Shown: positions 17,708 to 26,587 of the stretch, piece by piece
Layout of the letters: the number at the start of each line of letters is the position of its first letter
Position numbering within the stretch: the stretch's first letter is position 1
Source of the DNA: Bacillus cereus ATCC 14579
GTDB lineage: Bacteria; Bacillota; Bacilli; Bacillales; Bacillaceae_G
Length of the DNA stretch: 64,000 nucleotides
Direction: 5' to 3'
Assembly: GCF_000007825.1 (NCBI RefSeq)
Contig: NC_004722.1
Span: 1,776,501-1,840,500 of the forward strand
Program-made: the position numbers and the translations under genes
The notes under the pieces: generated by a model
Database searches by the model: none
What the model saw: the letters and a program-made list of their open reading frames with translations, nothing else
What the model was told of the DNA's origin: nothing

Positions 17708-17734
17708 GTAAGTGACTATATTACAATCACTTAC
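17708..17734 (+). promoter_or_regulatory. 27-bp palindrome upstream of the azoreductase gene
   Basis: GTAAGTGA (17708-17715), 11-bp spacer, TCACTTAC (17727-17734): perfect 8-bp arms. It overlaps AT-rich promoter-like sequence (TTGACT at about 17699, TATATT at 17717). Azoreductases of Bacillus are typically repressed by MarR/DUF24 thiol or quinone sensors, so this is a plausible operator. The regulator is not encoded beside it. No gene is seen in the rest of 17605-17926. Confidence 0.55.
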
Positions 17735-17926
17735 ATAAGGTAATTAAATAACAAAAAGTTGTGATAGCGTAACTTAAGGTATCTATTGGAACTTTTTCTT
17801 AGAATAAGAATTTTTATGATGATGAATAATGAATATGAAAAGAAAGATTAGGTGAAGAAAATGGGACTATTTAGCTCATTATTTGGTAAAAAAGAAGAAA
17901 ATACGAATGTAGAGGGGAATAAAAAA

Positions 17927-18553
17927 ATGTCAAAAGTATTATTTGTAAAAGCAAACGATCGTCCAGCGGAGCAAGCAGTTAGTTCAAAAATGTATGAAAC
18001 ATTTGTAAGTACTTATAAAGAAGCAAATCCAAATACAGAAATTACGGAATTAGATTTATTTGCATTAGATCTTCCTTATTACGGAAATATCGCGATTTCA
18101 GGTGGATATAAACGTAGCCAAGGCATGGAGTTAACTGCTGAAGAAGAGAAGGCAGTTGCTACAGTAGATCAATATTTAAATCAGTTTTTAGAAGCTGATA
18201 AGGTTGTATTTGCATTCCCATTATGGAACTTTACAGTACCAGCGCCATTAATCACATATATTTCATACTTATCTCAAGCTGGAAAAACGTTTAAATATAC
18301 AGCGAATGGCCCAGAAGGTTTAGTTGGTGGTAAAAAAGTAGTTGTGTTAGGTGCTCGTGGTTCAGATTACTCTTCAGAGCAAATGGCTCCTATGGAAATG
18401 GCAGTTAATTACGTAACAACGGTACTTGGATTCTGGGGAATTACAAATCCAGAGACAGTTGTAATTGAAGGACACAATCAATATCCAGATCGTTCACAAC
18501 AAATTGTTGAAGAAGGTCTAGAAAACGTTAAAAAAGTAGCAGCAAAATTTTAA
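17927..18553 (+). CDS. azoR: FMN-dependent NADH-azoreductase
   Basis: 208-aa flavodoxin-fold quinone/azo reductase starting MSKVLFVKANDRPAEQAVSS. ATG 17927 follows GAGGGGAAT and gives the usual family length; an in-frame upstream start (17852, MKKMGLFSSLFGKKEE) would add 25 residues with no counterpart in the family. The flavin-binding PLWNFTVPAPL and GARGSDYSSE are conserved. It reduces quinones and azo dyes by two-electron transfer and probably serves detoxification. The palindrome at 17708 suggests inducible control. Confidence 0.92.
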   Translation: MSKVLFVKANDRPAEQAVSSKMYETFVSTYKEANPNTEITELDLFALDLPYYGNIAISGGYKRSQGMELTAEEEKAVATVDQYLNQFLEADKVVFAFPLWNFTVPAPLITYISYLSQAGKTFKYTANGPEGLVGGKKVVVLGARGSDYSSEQMAPMEMAVNYVTTVLGFWGITNPETVVIEGHNQYPDRSQQIVEEGLENVKKVAAKF

Positions 18554-18571
18554 TTCATGATAGTAAATGGA

Positions 18572-18605
18572 AAAACCAACATGGATGACCATGTTGGTTT
18601 TTTAG
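18572..18605 (+). terminator. Terminator after azoR
   Basis: AAAACCAACATGG / CCATGTTGGTTTT with a 4-nt loop, followed by TT and AG: a strong intrinsic terminator. Confidence 0.92.
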
Positions 18606-18791
18606 TCTATTTTTCATGTTAAAAAATGTATATTTATAAAATAAAAGAAAAGTTCGAAAATAGTATTGCAAAATATTATATAGCAAATTATAATGAGTTC
18701 AAGAATAGTTGATACTTAAATTAAATATTCAGAAAATTCAATTAGTTAAAATTGGAAAATGAGATAAGGAAACTTGAATGGGGGTTATATT

Positions 18792-20150
18792 ATGGCGAAT
18801 AAAGTACCGTTTTCGTTCATAGTAGTTATTGGATTAATGTTATTTGCACTATTTTTTGGAGCGGGAAATTTAATTTTCCCAGCGATGCTTGGTCAATCAG
18901 CAGGAGAGAATGTATGGATTGCTAACGCTGGATTTTTAGTAACTGGTGTTGGATTACCATTACTAGGTGTGCTAGCATTTGGTTTTTCAGGTAAAGATGA
19001 TTTGCAGTCGTTAGCTAGTCGTGCTCACCCAGTGTTTGGGATTGTGTTTACAACAGTTTTATACTTAGCGATTGGTCCGTTATTTGCAATACCGAGAACA
19101 GGAAATGTTTCTTATGAAATTGGTCTTAAACCGTTTATGCCAGAAGGAGTAGGTTCTACACCTTTAATTCTTTTCACAATTATATTCTTTAGTATCACTT
19201 GTTTTTTTTCGCTAAATCCCGCGAAAATTGTCGATATTGTTGGAAAAATCTTAACACCAATTAAGTTGACTTTCATCGGTATTTTAGTAATCGTTGCTTT
19301 TATACATCCGATTGGAGATATGCAAGCACCAGTGGAAGCTTATACATCACATGCATTCTTTAAAGGATTCCAAGAAGGATATTTAACGATGGATACGCTT
19401 GCATCATTCGTATTCGGGATTATCATTATCAATGCTATTAAAGAAAAAGGTGCGAAAACGAAAACACAAATTATGGTCGTTTGTGCAAAAGCGACAATTA
19501 TTGCAGCATCTATTTTAGCAATTATCTATACAGCACTTTCTTATATGGGTGCTTCAAGTGTTGCAAAGCTTGGACATTTAGAGAACGGCGGAGAAGTATT
19601 AGCGAAAGTTTCTAACTACTATTTCGGATCATATGGCGGAGTATTATTAGGATTAATGATTACAGTAGCTTGTTTAACAACTAGTGTGGGACTTGTATCA
19701 GCATGTTCTTCATTCTTCCATAAGTTATTCCCAAATGTTCCTTACAAAGCAATTGCAATCACGCTATGTGTATTTAGTGCAATTGTTGCAAATGTAGGAT
19801 TAACACAGTTAATCGCAGTTTCTGTTCCAGTATTAACAGCAATTTATCCACTAGCAATCGTATTGATTTTCTTAACATTCTTCCATTCATTATTCAAAGG
19901 AAGAGCTGAAGTTTATCAAGTGAGCTTAATCGTAACATTTATCATCAGCTTATTCGATGGATTAAGTGCAGCTGGAGTTAACATTGAAGTAGTAAGCCAA
20001 GTGTTCACTAAATTCCTTCCGATGCAGGAAGTAGGATTAGGCTGGATCTTCCCAGCGATTATCGGTGGATTTATCGGATATGGACTTAGCATTTTAAAAG
20101 TGAAAAACCAAGTTCAACCAGCAACTAGAGCGGATAAGAAAATAGGTTAA
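18792..20150 (+). CDS. brnQ: Branched-chain amino acid transporter BrnQ
   Basis: 452-aa, twelve-helix LIVCS-family carrier with the typical start GLMLFALFFGAGNLIFPAMLG (helix 1), which contains the ion-binding unwound segment. It imports leucine, isoleucine and valine with Na+ or H+. ATG 18792 follows GGGGGT. Single gene between two terminators. The B. cereus group usually has several brnQ copies, so the exact paralogue cannot be named from sequence alone. Confidence 0.92.
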   Translation: MANKVPFSFIVVIGLMLFALFFGAGNLIFPAMLGQSAGENVWIANAGFLVTGVGLPLLGVLAFGFSGKDDLQSLASRAHPVFGIVFTTVLYLAIGPLFAIPRTGNVSYEIGLKPFMPEGVGSTPLILFTIIFFSITCFFSLNPAKIVDIVGKILTPIKLTFIGILVIVAFIHPIGDMQAPVEAYTSHAFFKGFQEGYLTMDTLASFVFGIIIINAIKEKGAKTKTQIMVVCAKATIIAASILAIIYTALSYMGASSVAKLGHLENGGEVLAKVSNYYFGSYGGVLLGLMITVACLTTSVGLVSACSSFFHKLFPNVPYKAIAITLCVFSAIVANVGLTQLIAVSVPVLTAIYPLAIVLIFLTFFHSLFKGRAEVYQVSLIVTFIISLFDGLSAAGVNIEVVSQVFTKFLPMQEVGLGWIFPAIIGGFIGYGLSILKVKNQVQPATRADKKIG

Positions 20151-20152
20151 AT

Positions 20153-20189
20153 AAAAAAAGTTATAGAACTTGTTTCTATAGCTTTTTTT
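20153..20189 (+). terminator. Terminator after brnQ
   Basis: AAAAAAAG-t-TATAGAA / TTTCTATA-g-CTTTTTTT hairpin with a long T-run immediately after the brnQ stop. Confidence 0.88.
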
Positions 20190-20234
20190 GTTACTATTAA
20201 TAATGAGAAAAAATAAAGTAGTAGGGGAAATAAA

Positions 20235-20654
20235 ATGAAAAAAACAATTGATCATATCGGAATCGCAGTTCGTGATATAGATAGTACGATACGTTTTTAT
20301 GAAAATGTGTTACTAGGAACTTTAATAGATCGTTACGTAAGTGAAGCTCCTGGTGTGGAAAGCGAAGTAGCCATTCTTGAAGTGGATGGAGATAGAATTG
20401 AATTACTTGCACCGACGAATAATACGACATCTCCAATTGCCCGTTTTATTAAACAAAAAGGTAAAGGTGTTCATCACGTTGCGTATCGTGTCGATGATTT
20501 AGATGTGGCTCTAGAAGAGTTAAAAGAACAAGGTATTCGGACATTAGAGCATACACTACGCATTAATAAGCACGGTAGAAGGTTAATTTATCTTAACCCA
20601 GCGGATACTGAAGGAACGATTATCGAGTATTGTGATTATCCGGAAGAGAAATAG
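20235..20654 (+). CDS. VOC-family protein, methylmalonyl-CoA epimerase-like
   Basis: 139-aa vicinal-oxygen-chelate enzyme with two beta-alpha-beta-beta-beta halves. Metal ligands expected for methylmalonyl-CoA epimerase are visible: His in IDHIGIAVRDID, His in GVHHVAYRVDDLD and Glu in GTIIEY. This fits epimerisation of (R)/(S)-methylmalonyl-CoA, but no mutase or carboxylase lies nearby, so a glyoxalase-like role cannot be excluded. Followed by its own hairpin terminator. Confidence 0.8.
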   Translation: MKKTIDHIGIAVRDIDSTIRFYENVLLGTLIDRYVSEAPGVESEVAILEVDGDRIELLAPTNNTTSPIARFIKQKGKGVHHVAYRVDDLDVALEELKEQGIRTLEHTLRINKHGRRLIYLNPADTEGTIIEYCDYPEEK

Positions 20655-20670
20655 AAGAGGGATATTTTTT

Positions 20671-20706
20671 TAAAGGTGTTACGTAATAACGTAATACCTT
20701 TTTATT
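20671..20706 (+). terminator. Terminator after the VOC gene
   Basis: AAAGGT-g-TTACGT / ACGTAA-t-ACCTTTTT hairpin with T-run. Confidence 0.82.
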
Positions 20707-20762
20707 TATGTATTTCACATTTTCTTCACAAATGATTCACGATAACTTTTCTTCTTTGATAA

Positions 20763-20832
20763 CTTACATAAATATATTTTATGATATAATAACAATCTAC
20801 TTTAAAAATGTAAGTTGTATCTATCATGATAG
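20763..20832 (+). promoter_or_regulatory. Promoter region of the ycnJ-ycnI copper locus
   Basis: TATAAT (20785-20790) lies between inverted CTTACAT (20763-20769) and ATGTAAG (20808-20814), and a perfect 12-bp palindrome CTATCATGATAG follows at 20821-20832. These are candidate operator elements for the copper genes downstream. The regulator (YcnK or CsoR in B. subtilis) is not in this window. No gene is seen in the rest of 20707-20982. Confidence 0.4.
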
Positions 20833-20982
20833 TTACTATTATATTGGAAGTTTAGAGGTGGAAGAGAAATAAAGAGTTATACTTTCTAGAAGTTTATATT
20901 TAATCAGGTTAATATTTTGCCCAGAATCAAACTTTGGAAGTTAAAGTAATGAAAATAGAGCAATGAGGAAGAAAGAAGTGAA

Positions 20983-22632
20983 ATGAGTGTGAAAGTAATG
21001 AAAAGGTTAGGGACATTGTTATTACTCGTGTGTGTGCTTATCATATTGATCCCGCAAAGTGCATCTGCTCATGCGTACGTTGTGAAATCAAACCCTACTG
21101 AAAATGAAACATTGAAGAAAGCACCATCTGTTGTAAAAATCGAATTCGATGAGGACATACAAGTTTCACGTTTTAATACATTGTACGTGAGAGATACATC
21201 AGGTAAAAGGGTCGATTTAAAAGATGCTCATATTGATAAAAAAAATAAAAAACTATTAGAAGCCGGATTAAAAGAAAACCTCAAAAATGGTCTCTACTCT
21301 ATTCAGTGGAAAGCTATTTCAGCTGATGGACATCCAATTCAAGGGGTTATTCCATTCCGTATTGGATTAGCGGAAGCGGAAACAGACGATGTACAAGTGG
21401 AAGAGATGGGGTATGTTCCGCAAATTGATATGATCATGGAACGTGGAATTTTATATACAAGTTTCTCACTATTTATAGGAGTGCTATTCTTTAATCTTAT
21501 TATGTATAAAGGGAATGCAACCTCGGTTCGATCAAGGAGTAAGAACATAATATGGATCTCTTTATTTGGGATATTGATTAGCTTGTTATTCAATCTACCA
21601 CTGCAAGCGAAAATAAATGCTGATGTTTCATGGCTAGAAGCATTCAACCCTTTACTATTAAAAGAAACATTACAGCTTTCTGTTTTTGGTTATGTATGGA
21701 TTACTCAAATGGTTCTCATTAGTACGCTTATAATTGTTACGTATTTTGCGGTGAAGCATGAGAAGTTTTCGTCGTTTAAAGTATGGAGTATTCCAATACT
21801 ATTGTTTATAGGGTTACTTGTTATGAAGGCCTTTAATAGTCACGCATACGGTTTAAAGTTTAAAGACATTGCTGTCGTTATGGATTTTCTACATTTATTC
21901 GCAGCTTCATTATGGGTGGGTGGTTTATCATCTATTATTCTTCTTTTACGTAATGAGGATAACAAGTGGCATATGTATTGGGATATGATTAAGCGTTTTT
22001 CACCGTGGGCAACAGGTGCCGTCATCGTGATTTTAATAACAGGCCTTTTTAACAGTACATTTTTTATTCCAACAATCCACTCGTTATTTGATACGAAGTA
22101 TGGATTGGTTTTATTAACAAAGATACTTTTATTCATTTTCATGGGGATATTGGGAATTATTCATTATGTGAAAGGGAGAATGCGAGCGCAGCAAGGATTA
22201 GGTGCTACGGTGAAAGTAGAGTTTATCATTGGAATTATCATTTTCGTCATCGTAGCTTTTATGACAAACGTACAAACACCACCGATGCCTCCTACTGGAC
22301 CTTTTACAGAGAGTAAACAATTAGATAATGGATATGAAATGACGCTAAATGTAAGTCCTAATAGAGTAGGACAAAATATATTCCATATTACTTTAAAGGA
22401 TGAGAACGGACAACCCGTTACTGATATGGAACAAATTATATTAACGACTCAATCGTTAGATATGAATATGGGAAAAGGATCATTTAAAGTTTCGGCAGTT
22501 TCACCGGGAGAATATGAAGCAGAAGGTATGTATATTAACATGACAGGAAACTGGAATATACAAGTACATGGATTAACGAAATCGCTTGATAGCTTCGATA
22601 CGGATTATAAATTTATTGTAGGTGGCAGATAA
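20983..22632 (+). CDS. ycnJ: YcnJ-type copper protein (fused CopC-CopD)
   Basis: 549 aa. A signal peptide ending SASAHA is followed by a periplasmic-type CopC domain (about 30-130) starting HAYVVKSNPTENE with the expected N-terminal His and a second in SADGHPIQG. Then comes a CopD membrane domain with about eight helices and a C-terminal extracytoplasmic YtkA-like domain (about 430-549). In B. subtilis, YcnJ is a copper importer induced by copper limitation. The gene precedes ycnI, as in that operon. Confidence 0.9.
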   Translation: MSVKVMKRLGTLLLLVCVLIILIPQSASAHAYVVKSNPTENETLKKAPSVVKIEFDEDIQVSRFNTLYVRDTSGKRVDLKDAHIDKKNKKLLEAGLKENLKNGLYSIQWKAISADGHPIQGVIPFRIGLAEAETDDVQVEEMGYVPQIDMIMERGILYTSFSLFIGVLFFNLIMYKGNATSVRSRSKNIIWISLFGILISLLFNLPLQAKINADVSWLEAFNPLLLKETLQLSVFGYVWITQMVLISTLIIVTYFAVKHEKFSSFKVWSIPILLFIGLLVMKAFNSHAYGLKFKDIAVVMDFLHLFAASLWVGGLSSIILLLRNEDNKWHMYWDMIKRFSPWATGAVIVILITGLFNSTFFIPTIHSLFDTKYGLVLLTKILLFIFMGILGIIHYVKGRMRAQQGLGATVKVEFIIGIIIFVIVAFMTNVQTPPMPPTGPFTESKQLDNGYEMTLNVSPNRVGQNIFHITLKDENGQPVTDMEQIILTTQSLDMNMGKGSFKVSAVSPGEYEAEGMYINMTGNWNIQVHGLTKSLDSFDTDYKFIVGGR

Positions 22633-22721
22633 AGTGAAACTTTAAGCAGCCCTCATCAATTGGGCTACCCGGCGAATAGCGGGATAAAGAGTAGGTATAG
22701 ATAAAAAGGAGCTAATTGAAA

Positions 22722-23342
22722 ATGGAACGTATAAAAAAATTAGGAACAACAATGATCGCAACAGCAATTACAATGGGAATGTTTTCGTTACCTGTTAGTG
22801 CGCACGTTACTGTGAAGCCAGCAACTTCTGACATCGGTTCTTGGGAGACTTACACGATAAAAGTACCAGTTGAAAAGAATATAGCAACAACAAAAGTTAC
22901 ACTGAAAATACCGTCTGGTGTGGAATTCCAACAGTATGAACCAGTGCCAGGGTGGAAAATGGAAGAGCAGAAAGATAATGCCGGAAAAGTGAAAACTGTA
23001 GTATGGGAAGCAATAGGAGAAGGGATTTTACCCGGTCAGTTCCAGCGATTTACTTTCGTCGCTAAAAATCCGGATAAAGAACAAAAAATAGCTTGGGATG
23101 CATATCAACAATATAAAGACGGAGAAATTGTTGAATGGACAGGCGATGAGAAAGCTGAAAAACCGCATTCACTTACTACAATTGCAAAAGGTACGTCATT
23201 AACAGGAGAACATGGTGAAGTATCTAATGTAGAAAAGAATGAAGGTACTAGTAATATGCAGTTGATAGCAATTGTTTTATCTATTTTGGCAATTGTATCT
23301 TCGGTAGGTGCGTGTGTTTTTGTAGTGCGTCGTAAAAAATAA
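22722..23342 (+). CDS. ycnI: YcnI-like copper-binding protein (DUF1775)
   Basis: 206 aa from ATG 22722 (AAAAAGGA upstream). The signal peptide is cleaved near PVSAHVTV, leaving the N-terminal His that coordinates Cu(II) in YcnI. The DUF1775 domain (about 30-155) includes the conserved Trp in GSWETY. A C-terminal transmembrane helix (LIAIVLSILAIVSSVGACVFV) with RRKK anchors it outside the cell. It probably passes copper to or from YcnJ. The 90-bp gap after ycnJ contains small GC-rich inverted repeats. Confidence 0.92.
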   Translation: MERIKKLGTTMIATAITMGMFSLPVSAHVTVKPATSDIGSWETYTIKVPVEKNIATTKVTLKIPSGVEFQQYEPVPGWKMEEQKDNAGKVKTVVWEAIGEGILPGQFQRFTFVAKNPDKEQKIAWDAYQQYKDGEIVEWTGDEKAEKPHSLTTIAKGTSLTGEHGEVSNVEKNEGTSNMQLIAIVLSILAIVSSVGACVFVVRRKK

Positions 23343-23343
23343 G

Positions 23344-23384
23344 ATATGAGAAAGAGCCTACAAATAGTAGGCTCTTTCTCATAT
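23344..23384. terminator. Bidirectional terminator between ycnI and the EamA gene
   Basis: Perfect 18-bp inverted repeat ATATGAGAAAGAGCCTAC / GTAGGCTCTTTCTCATAT with a 5-nt loop, between convergent genes. Confidence 0.92.
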
Positions 23385-24290
23385 TTATTTCACTTCAACC
23401 TGCTGCCTTACAGCAAGTGTTTTCGGCTTTATATTTACAAAACAAATGCTCACAACAATAAATAATAGGCCAATAAATAAGCTCATTGTAATGGCTTCAT
23501 GTAAGAAGATTGAACTTACAATAATAGCGATAAGGGGAATAAGGAATGTATAAGCCCCTACTTTACTCGCTTCACCAGCTCCAACGAGTGTGAAGTATGC
23601 AAGCCACCCCATTGCAATAACAAAGAATGAAATAAAGAGTAGTACACTAACAAATGGCATACTCCAAGCAATACTAGACCAACTTTCAAATTCTGAGCCA
23701 AATCCGATTAAACAAAGACCACCGATAAGAAGCTGAATTGTTACCATCCAAATGGCATTCACACGGTGCCCAGTCTTCTTAATGAATACTGTGCCAAGTG
23801 CCCAGCCAATAGCGCATCCTAACGCGAGAAGGATTCCAATAACAGAAATATGTCCTGTTAAACTGCTTGAGCTAATAACACCTACACCAATAAATCCGAG
23901 AACAAGCCCGAAAATTTTCAAGCCGTACATTGATTCTTCAAGCCATATCCACGAGAAAATACCGAGTAAAACTGGTTGTAGAAATACAATGGCGGAAAAT
24001 AACCCAGCAGGCATATATTGAAGACCAACAGTTTGTAACCCGTAAAATATAATGATGTTAAGTAAAGAAGAAATAACGTATAAATGCCACGTTTCTTTTA
24101 AATGTAATTCTTTATATTTGGGTAGAGCGAAAAGGAGTAAAATGAATCCTCCAATTAAAGTTCGAACGCCTGCAAATAAAACGGGTGGTGTATAATGCAG
24201 GGCAAACTTAGATAAAGGCCAATTGATTCCCCACATGAAAACGAGAAAGGTAAGGATTATGGCCGTCTTAGTTCGAGAAAGCTGTGTCAC
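23385..24290 (-). CDS. EamA/DMT-family exporter
   Basis: 301-aa membrane protein with ten predicted helices arranged as two EamA repeats; the first starts FLVFMWGINWPLSKFALHY. Drug/metabolite-transporter proteins of this kind often export amino acids or other metabolites. It is divergent from a LysR-type regulator, a usual arrangement for an exporter and its activator, so the LysR protein probably controls it. The substrate is unknown. Confidence 0.88.
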   Translation of the reverse strand: MTQLSRTKTAIILTFLVFMWGINWPLSKFALHYTPPVLFAGVRTLIGGFILLLFALPKYKELHLKETWHLYVISSLLNIIIFYGLQTVGLQYMPAGLFSAIVFLQPVLLGIFSWIWLEESMYGLKIFGLVLGFIGVGVISSSSLTGHISVIGILLALGCAIGWALGTVFIKKTGHRVNAIWMVTIQLLIGGLCLIGFGSEFESWSSIAWSMPFVSVLLFISFFVIAMGWLAYFTLVGAGEASKVGAYTFLIPLIAIIVSSIFLHEAITMSLFIGLLFIVVSICFVNIKPKTLAVRQQVEVK

Positions 24291-24387
24291 GGTAAGACCT
24301 CCTTGTTGTTATTCATTTCACTATGATATGATATCGAATGTAATAAATAAAATGAATCTTTTTTATAAGGAGTATAAGTGATTAGTT

Positions 24388-25257
24388 ATGACTATTACAC
24401 AACTGCAAGTATTAATAAAAACTATTGAGTTAGGTAGTTTTACGAAGGCTGCTAGGGTGTTAAATATGACGCAGCCAGCTGTAAGTCATGCCATTTCAAG
24501 TATTGAGTCAGAGTTAGGAGTTACGATTCTTATACGTGATAAACGACAAGGATTACTCGTTACGGATGTAGGAAACAGAATTCTTGTACATATTAGAGAG
24601 ATTTTGAACGGTGTAGAGAAGATTGAACAAGAAGTTGCGATGGAGAAAGGACACGAAGTGGGGACGATTCGAATTGGGAGTTTTCCGAGTGCTTCTGCAC
24701 ATTTCTTACCGAAAATGATAAACCATTTTAAGGAGAAGTATCCGAGCTTAGAGGTCGTTCTTTGTGAAGGAACAATTAAAGAAGTTGAAGATTGGTTAAT
24801 ATCGAGGGTTGTTGATATAGGAATTGTTATTTTGCCTAATAAAGAGATGGAGATTGTCCCGTTAACGAAGGGAAAAATGGTTGCTATCTTAAGAGAGGAT
24901 CATCCTCTTTGTAAGAAGGACTCTATTACAATTCGTGATTTGGAGAATGAACCGATCATATTATGTAAGGGCGGATACGAACCACCCATCATTGATATGT
25001 TTAAACAAGCCAACGTACCACTTCGGGCTGAGTATGTAATTTCTACCGTTACTACAGCTTTAAATATGATTCAAGAAGGATTAGGCATTGCAATATTAGC
25101 TGAATTATCTTTAACGAATTTACCACAGAATGTGCAAACGAGAGAATTGGAGCCGCAAGTATGGAGAGAAATTGCTTTAGCTGTTCCTTCATTAAAGGAT
25201 TCTTCAATCGCTGTACAGCTATTTATTGAAGAATTTCAAGCGCTATTTGCAGAATAA
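24388..25257 (+). CDS. LysR-family transcriptional regulator
   Basis: 289 aa. The N-terminal winged helix (about 1-60; LGSFTKAARVLNMTQPAVSHAISSIE) is followed by a LysR substrate-binding domain (about 90-285). ATG 24388 follows AAGGAG. It is divergent from the EamA exporter, which it probably activates in response to a co-inducer bound in the C-terminal domain. Target and ligand are inferred from position only. Confidence 0.92.
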   Translation: MTITQLQVLIKTIELGSFTKAARVLNMTQPAVSHAISSIESELGVTILIRDKRQGLLVTDVGNRILVHIREILNGVEKIEQEVAMEKGHEVGTIRIGSFPSASAHFLPKMINHFKEKYPSLEVVLCEGTIKEVEDWLISRVVDIGIVILPNKEMEIVPLTKGKMVAILREDHPLCKKDSITIRDLENEPIILCKGGYEPPIIDMFKQANVPLRAEYVISTVTTALNMIQEGLGIAILAELSLTNLPQNVQTRELEPQVWREIALAVPSLKDSSIAVQLFIEEFQALFAE

Positions 25258-25324
25258 AAAGGGGTGTCTCATATATCATAATGGGGCACTTTTTAATTTA
25301 CTTATAAAAAATCTATGAAAAGGA

Positions 25325-25360
25325 TTGACTTATTTTTTGGTTGTAACTATAATGATTACA
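25325..25360 (+). promoter_or_regulatory. rrf2 promoter with overlapping 19-bp palindromic operator
   Basis: TTGACT (25325-25330), 17-bp spacer, TATAAT (25348-25353) is a near-consensus promoter. The -10 lies inside TGTAACTATAATGATTACA (25342-25360). The same palindrome type recurs before the next gene (25837-25855), so both are probably bound by the Rrf2 protein encoded here (autorepression). Confidence 0.7.
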
Positions 25361-25377
25361 TCAAGGTGGTGATTACG

Positions 25378-25809
25378 ATGAAAATTAGTAGCCGCTTTTC
25401 CATAGCTGTTCATATTTTATCTATTTTGAAAAACAATCCATCTTCACTTTGTACTTCAGACTATATGGCTGAGAGTGTCAATACAAATCCAGTAGTCATT
25501 CGTAAAATCATGTCGTACTTGAAACAAGCTGGCTTTGTTTACGTAAATCGTGGACCGGGTGGCGCGGGATTACTAAAGGATTTACATGAAATCACATTGT
25601 TAGATGTGTATCATGCAGTGAACGTAGTCGAAGAAGACAAGCTATTTCATATTCACGAGCAACCGAATCCAGATTGTCCAATTGGGGCGAATATTCAAGC
25701 GGTGTTAGAAATTATTTTAATTCAAGCACAATCCGCGATGGAAGAAGTTTTGAGAAATATTACGATGGGGCAGTTGTTTGAAACTTTGCAAGAAAAAATG
25801 AATGCTTAA
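25378..25809 (+). CDS. Rrf2-family transcriptional regulator
   Basis: 143 aa from ATG 25378 (AAGGTGG upstream). Winged helix at about 1-60 (SRFSIAVHILSILKNNPSSLCTSDYMAES), Rrf2 signature GFVYVNRGPGGAGLLKD, and dimerisation helix. Cys residues occur in SSLCTSDY and NPDCPIGAN. The three-Cys iron-sulfur cluster set of IscR/NsrR is not evident; the protein looks more like the YwnA branch. Neighbouring thiol oxidoreductase and nitroreductase genes suggest control of an electrophile or disulfide stress response. Confidence 0.88.
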   Translation: MKISSRFSIAVHILSILKNNPSSLCTSDYMAESVNTNPVVIRKIMSYLKQAGFVYVNRGPGGAGLLKDLHEITLLDVYHAVNVVEEDKLFHIHEQPNPDCPIGANIQAVLEIILIQAQSAMEEVLRNITMGQLFETLQEKMNA

Positions 25810-25836
25810 ATAATATTTATATTTTTTTATCACTAA

Positions 25837-25855
25837 TGTAACTGATTTGATTACA
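25837..25855 (+). promoter_or_regulatory. Second copy of the Rrf2-type operator
   Basis: TGTAACTGATTTGATTACA shares TGTAACT and TGATTACA with the element over the rrf2 promoter (25342-25360), at the same spacing. It lies 25 bp before the DsbA-like gene, pointing to co-regulation. Confidence 0.65.
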
Positions 25856-25879
25856 ACGATAAGGTAAGGTGTAAAAGTT

Positions 25880-26530
25880 ATGACTGTAAAAATGAAAGTA
25901 TACTCAGATTTTATATGTCCGTTTTGTTTTTTAGCAAAAGGTCCATTAGATGAGGTAGCGAAAGAGAAAGATGTAGAGATTGAATGGATGCCATTTGAAT
26001 TACGTCCAAGTCCATATTCAAAAATAGATCCATGGAATGAACCAGAAAAATTAGGTTCATGGGATGCTTTCATTCTTCCGACAGCGAAGAAGTTAGGAAT
26101 TGATATGCGCTTGCCACGTGTTTCACCACATCCATATACACATTTAGCTTTCGAAGGATGTCAATTTGCGAAAGAACGTGGACTAGGTAATGAGTATCAT
26201 CACCGCGTATTCACAGCATTTTTCCAAGAAGAGCAAAACATTGAAGATATTGATGTGTTAACAAAATTAGCGGTAGAAGTAGGACTTCCTGAGGCGGAAT
26301 TTAAAGATGCTTTAGTAACTCGTAAATATAAAGAAAAGCATCAAGAAGCAATTCAACACGCATATGATGAAGCGAATATTATGGCTGTTCCAACTGTCAT
26401 GATTGGAGATGAAGTCATTCAAGGGCTTGCTAGTAAAGAAACACTAGAAAGGGTCATTGATAAAGAAATTGAAAAGGATAAAACAAATTCATTTGAAGGT
26501 ATGCAATGTAATACCGATGGATATTGCTAA
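25880..26530 (+). CDS. DsbA/FrnE-family thiol oxidoreductase
   Basis: 216-aa cytoplasmic thioredoxin-fold protein with inserted helical domain. The active-site CPFC appears near residue 14 (DFICPFCFLAKG) and the cis-Pro loop in IMAVPTVMIG. Two further Cys occur at the C-terminus (MQCNTDGYC), which may form a redox pair or bind metal. Members related to FrnE are linked to oxidative stress. It shares an operator motif with the preceding rrf2 gene and precedes a nitroreductase by 57 bp. Confidence 0.88.
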   Translation: MTVKMKVYSDFICPFCFLAKGPLDEVAKEKDVEIEWMPFELRPSPYSKIDPWNEPEKLGSWDAFILPTAKKLGIDMRLPRVSPHPYTHLAFEGCQFAKERGLGNEYHHRVFTAFFQEEQNIEDIDVLTKLAVEVGLPEAEFKDALVTRKYKEKHQEAIQHAYDEANIMAVPTVMIGDEVIQGLASKETLERVIDKEIEKDKTNSFEGMQCNTDGYC

Positions 26531-26587
26531 TTCGCTTGTTATGAAATAACAAAATAAATTATAAAACAAACATTTGGAGGAATTAAA

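Noticed and set aside
17852..17926. N-terminal extension of the azoreductase
   Set aside because: In frame but ahead of a better ribosome-binding site; the shorter start gives the normal 208-aa enzyme.
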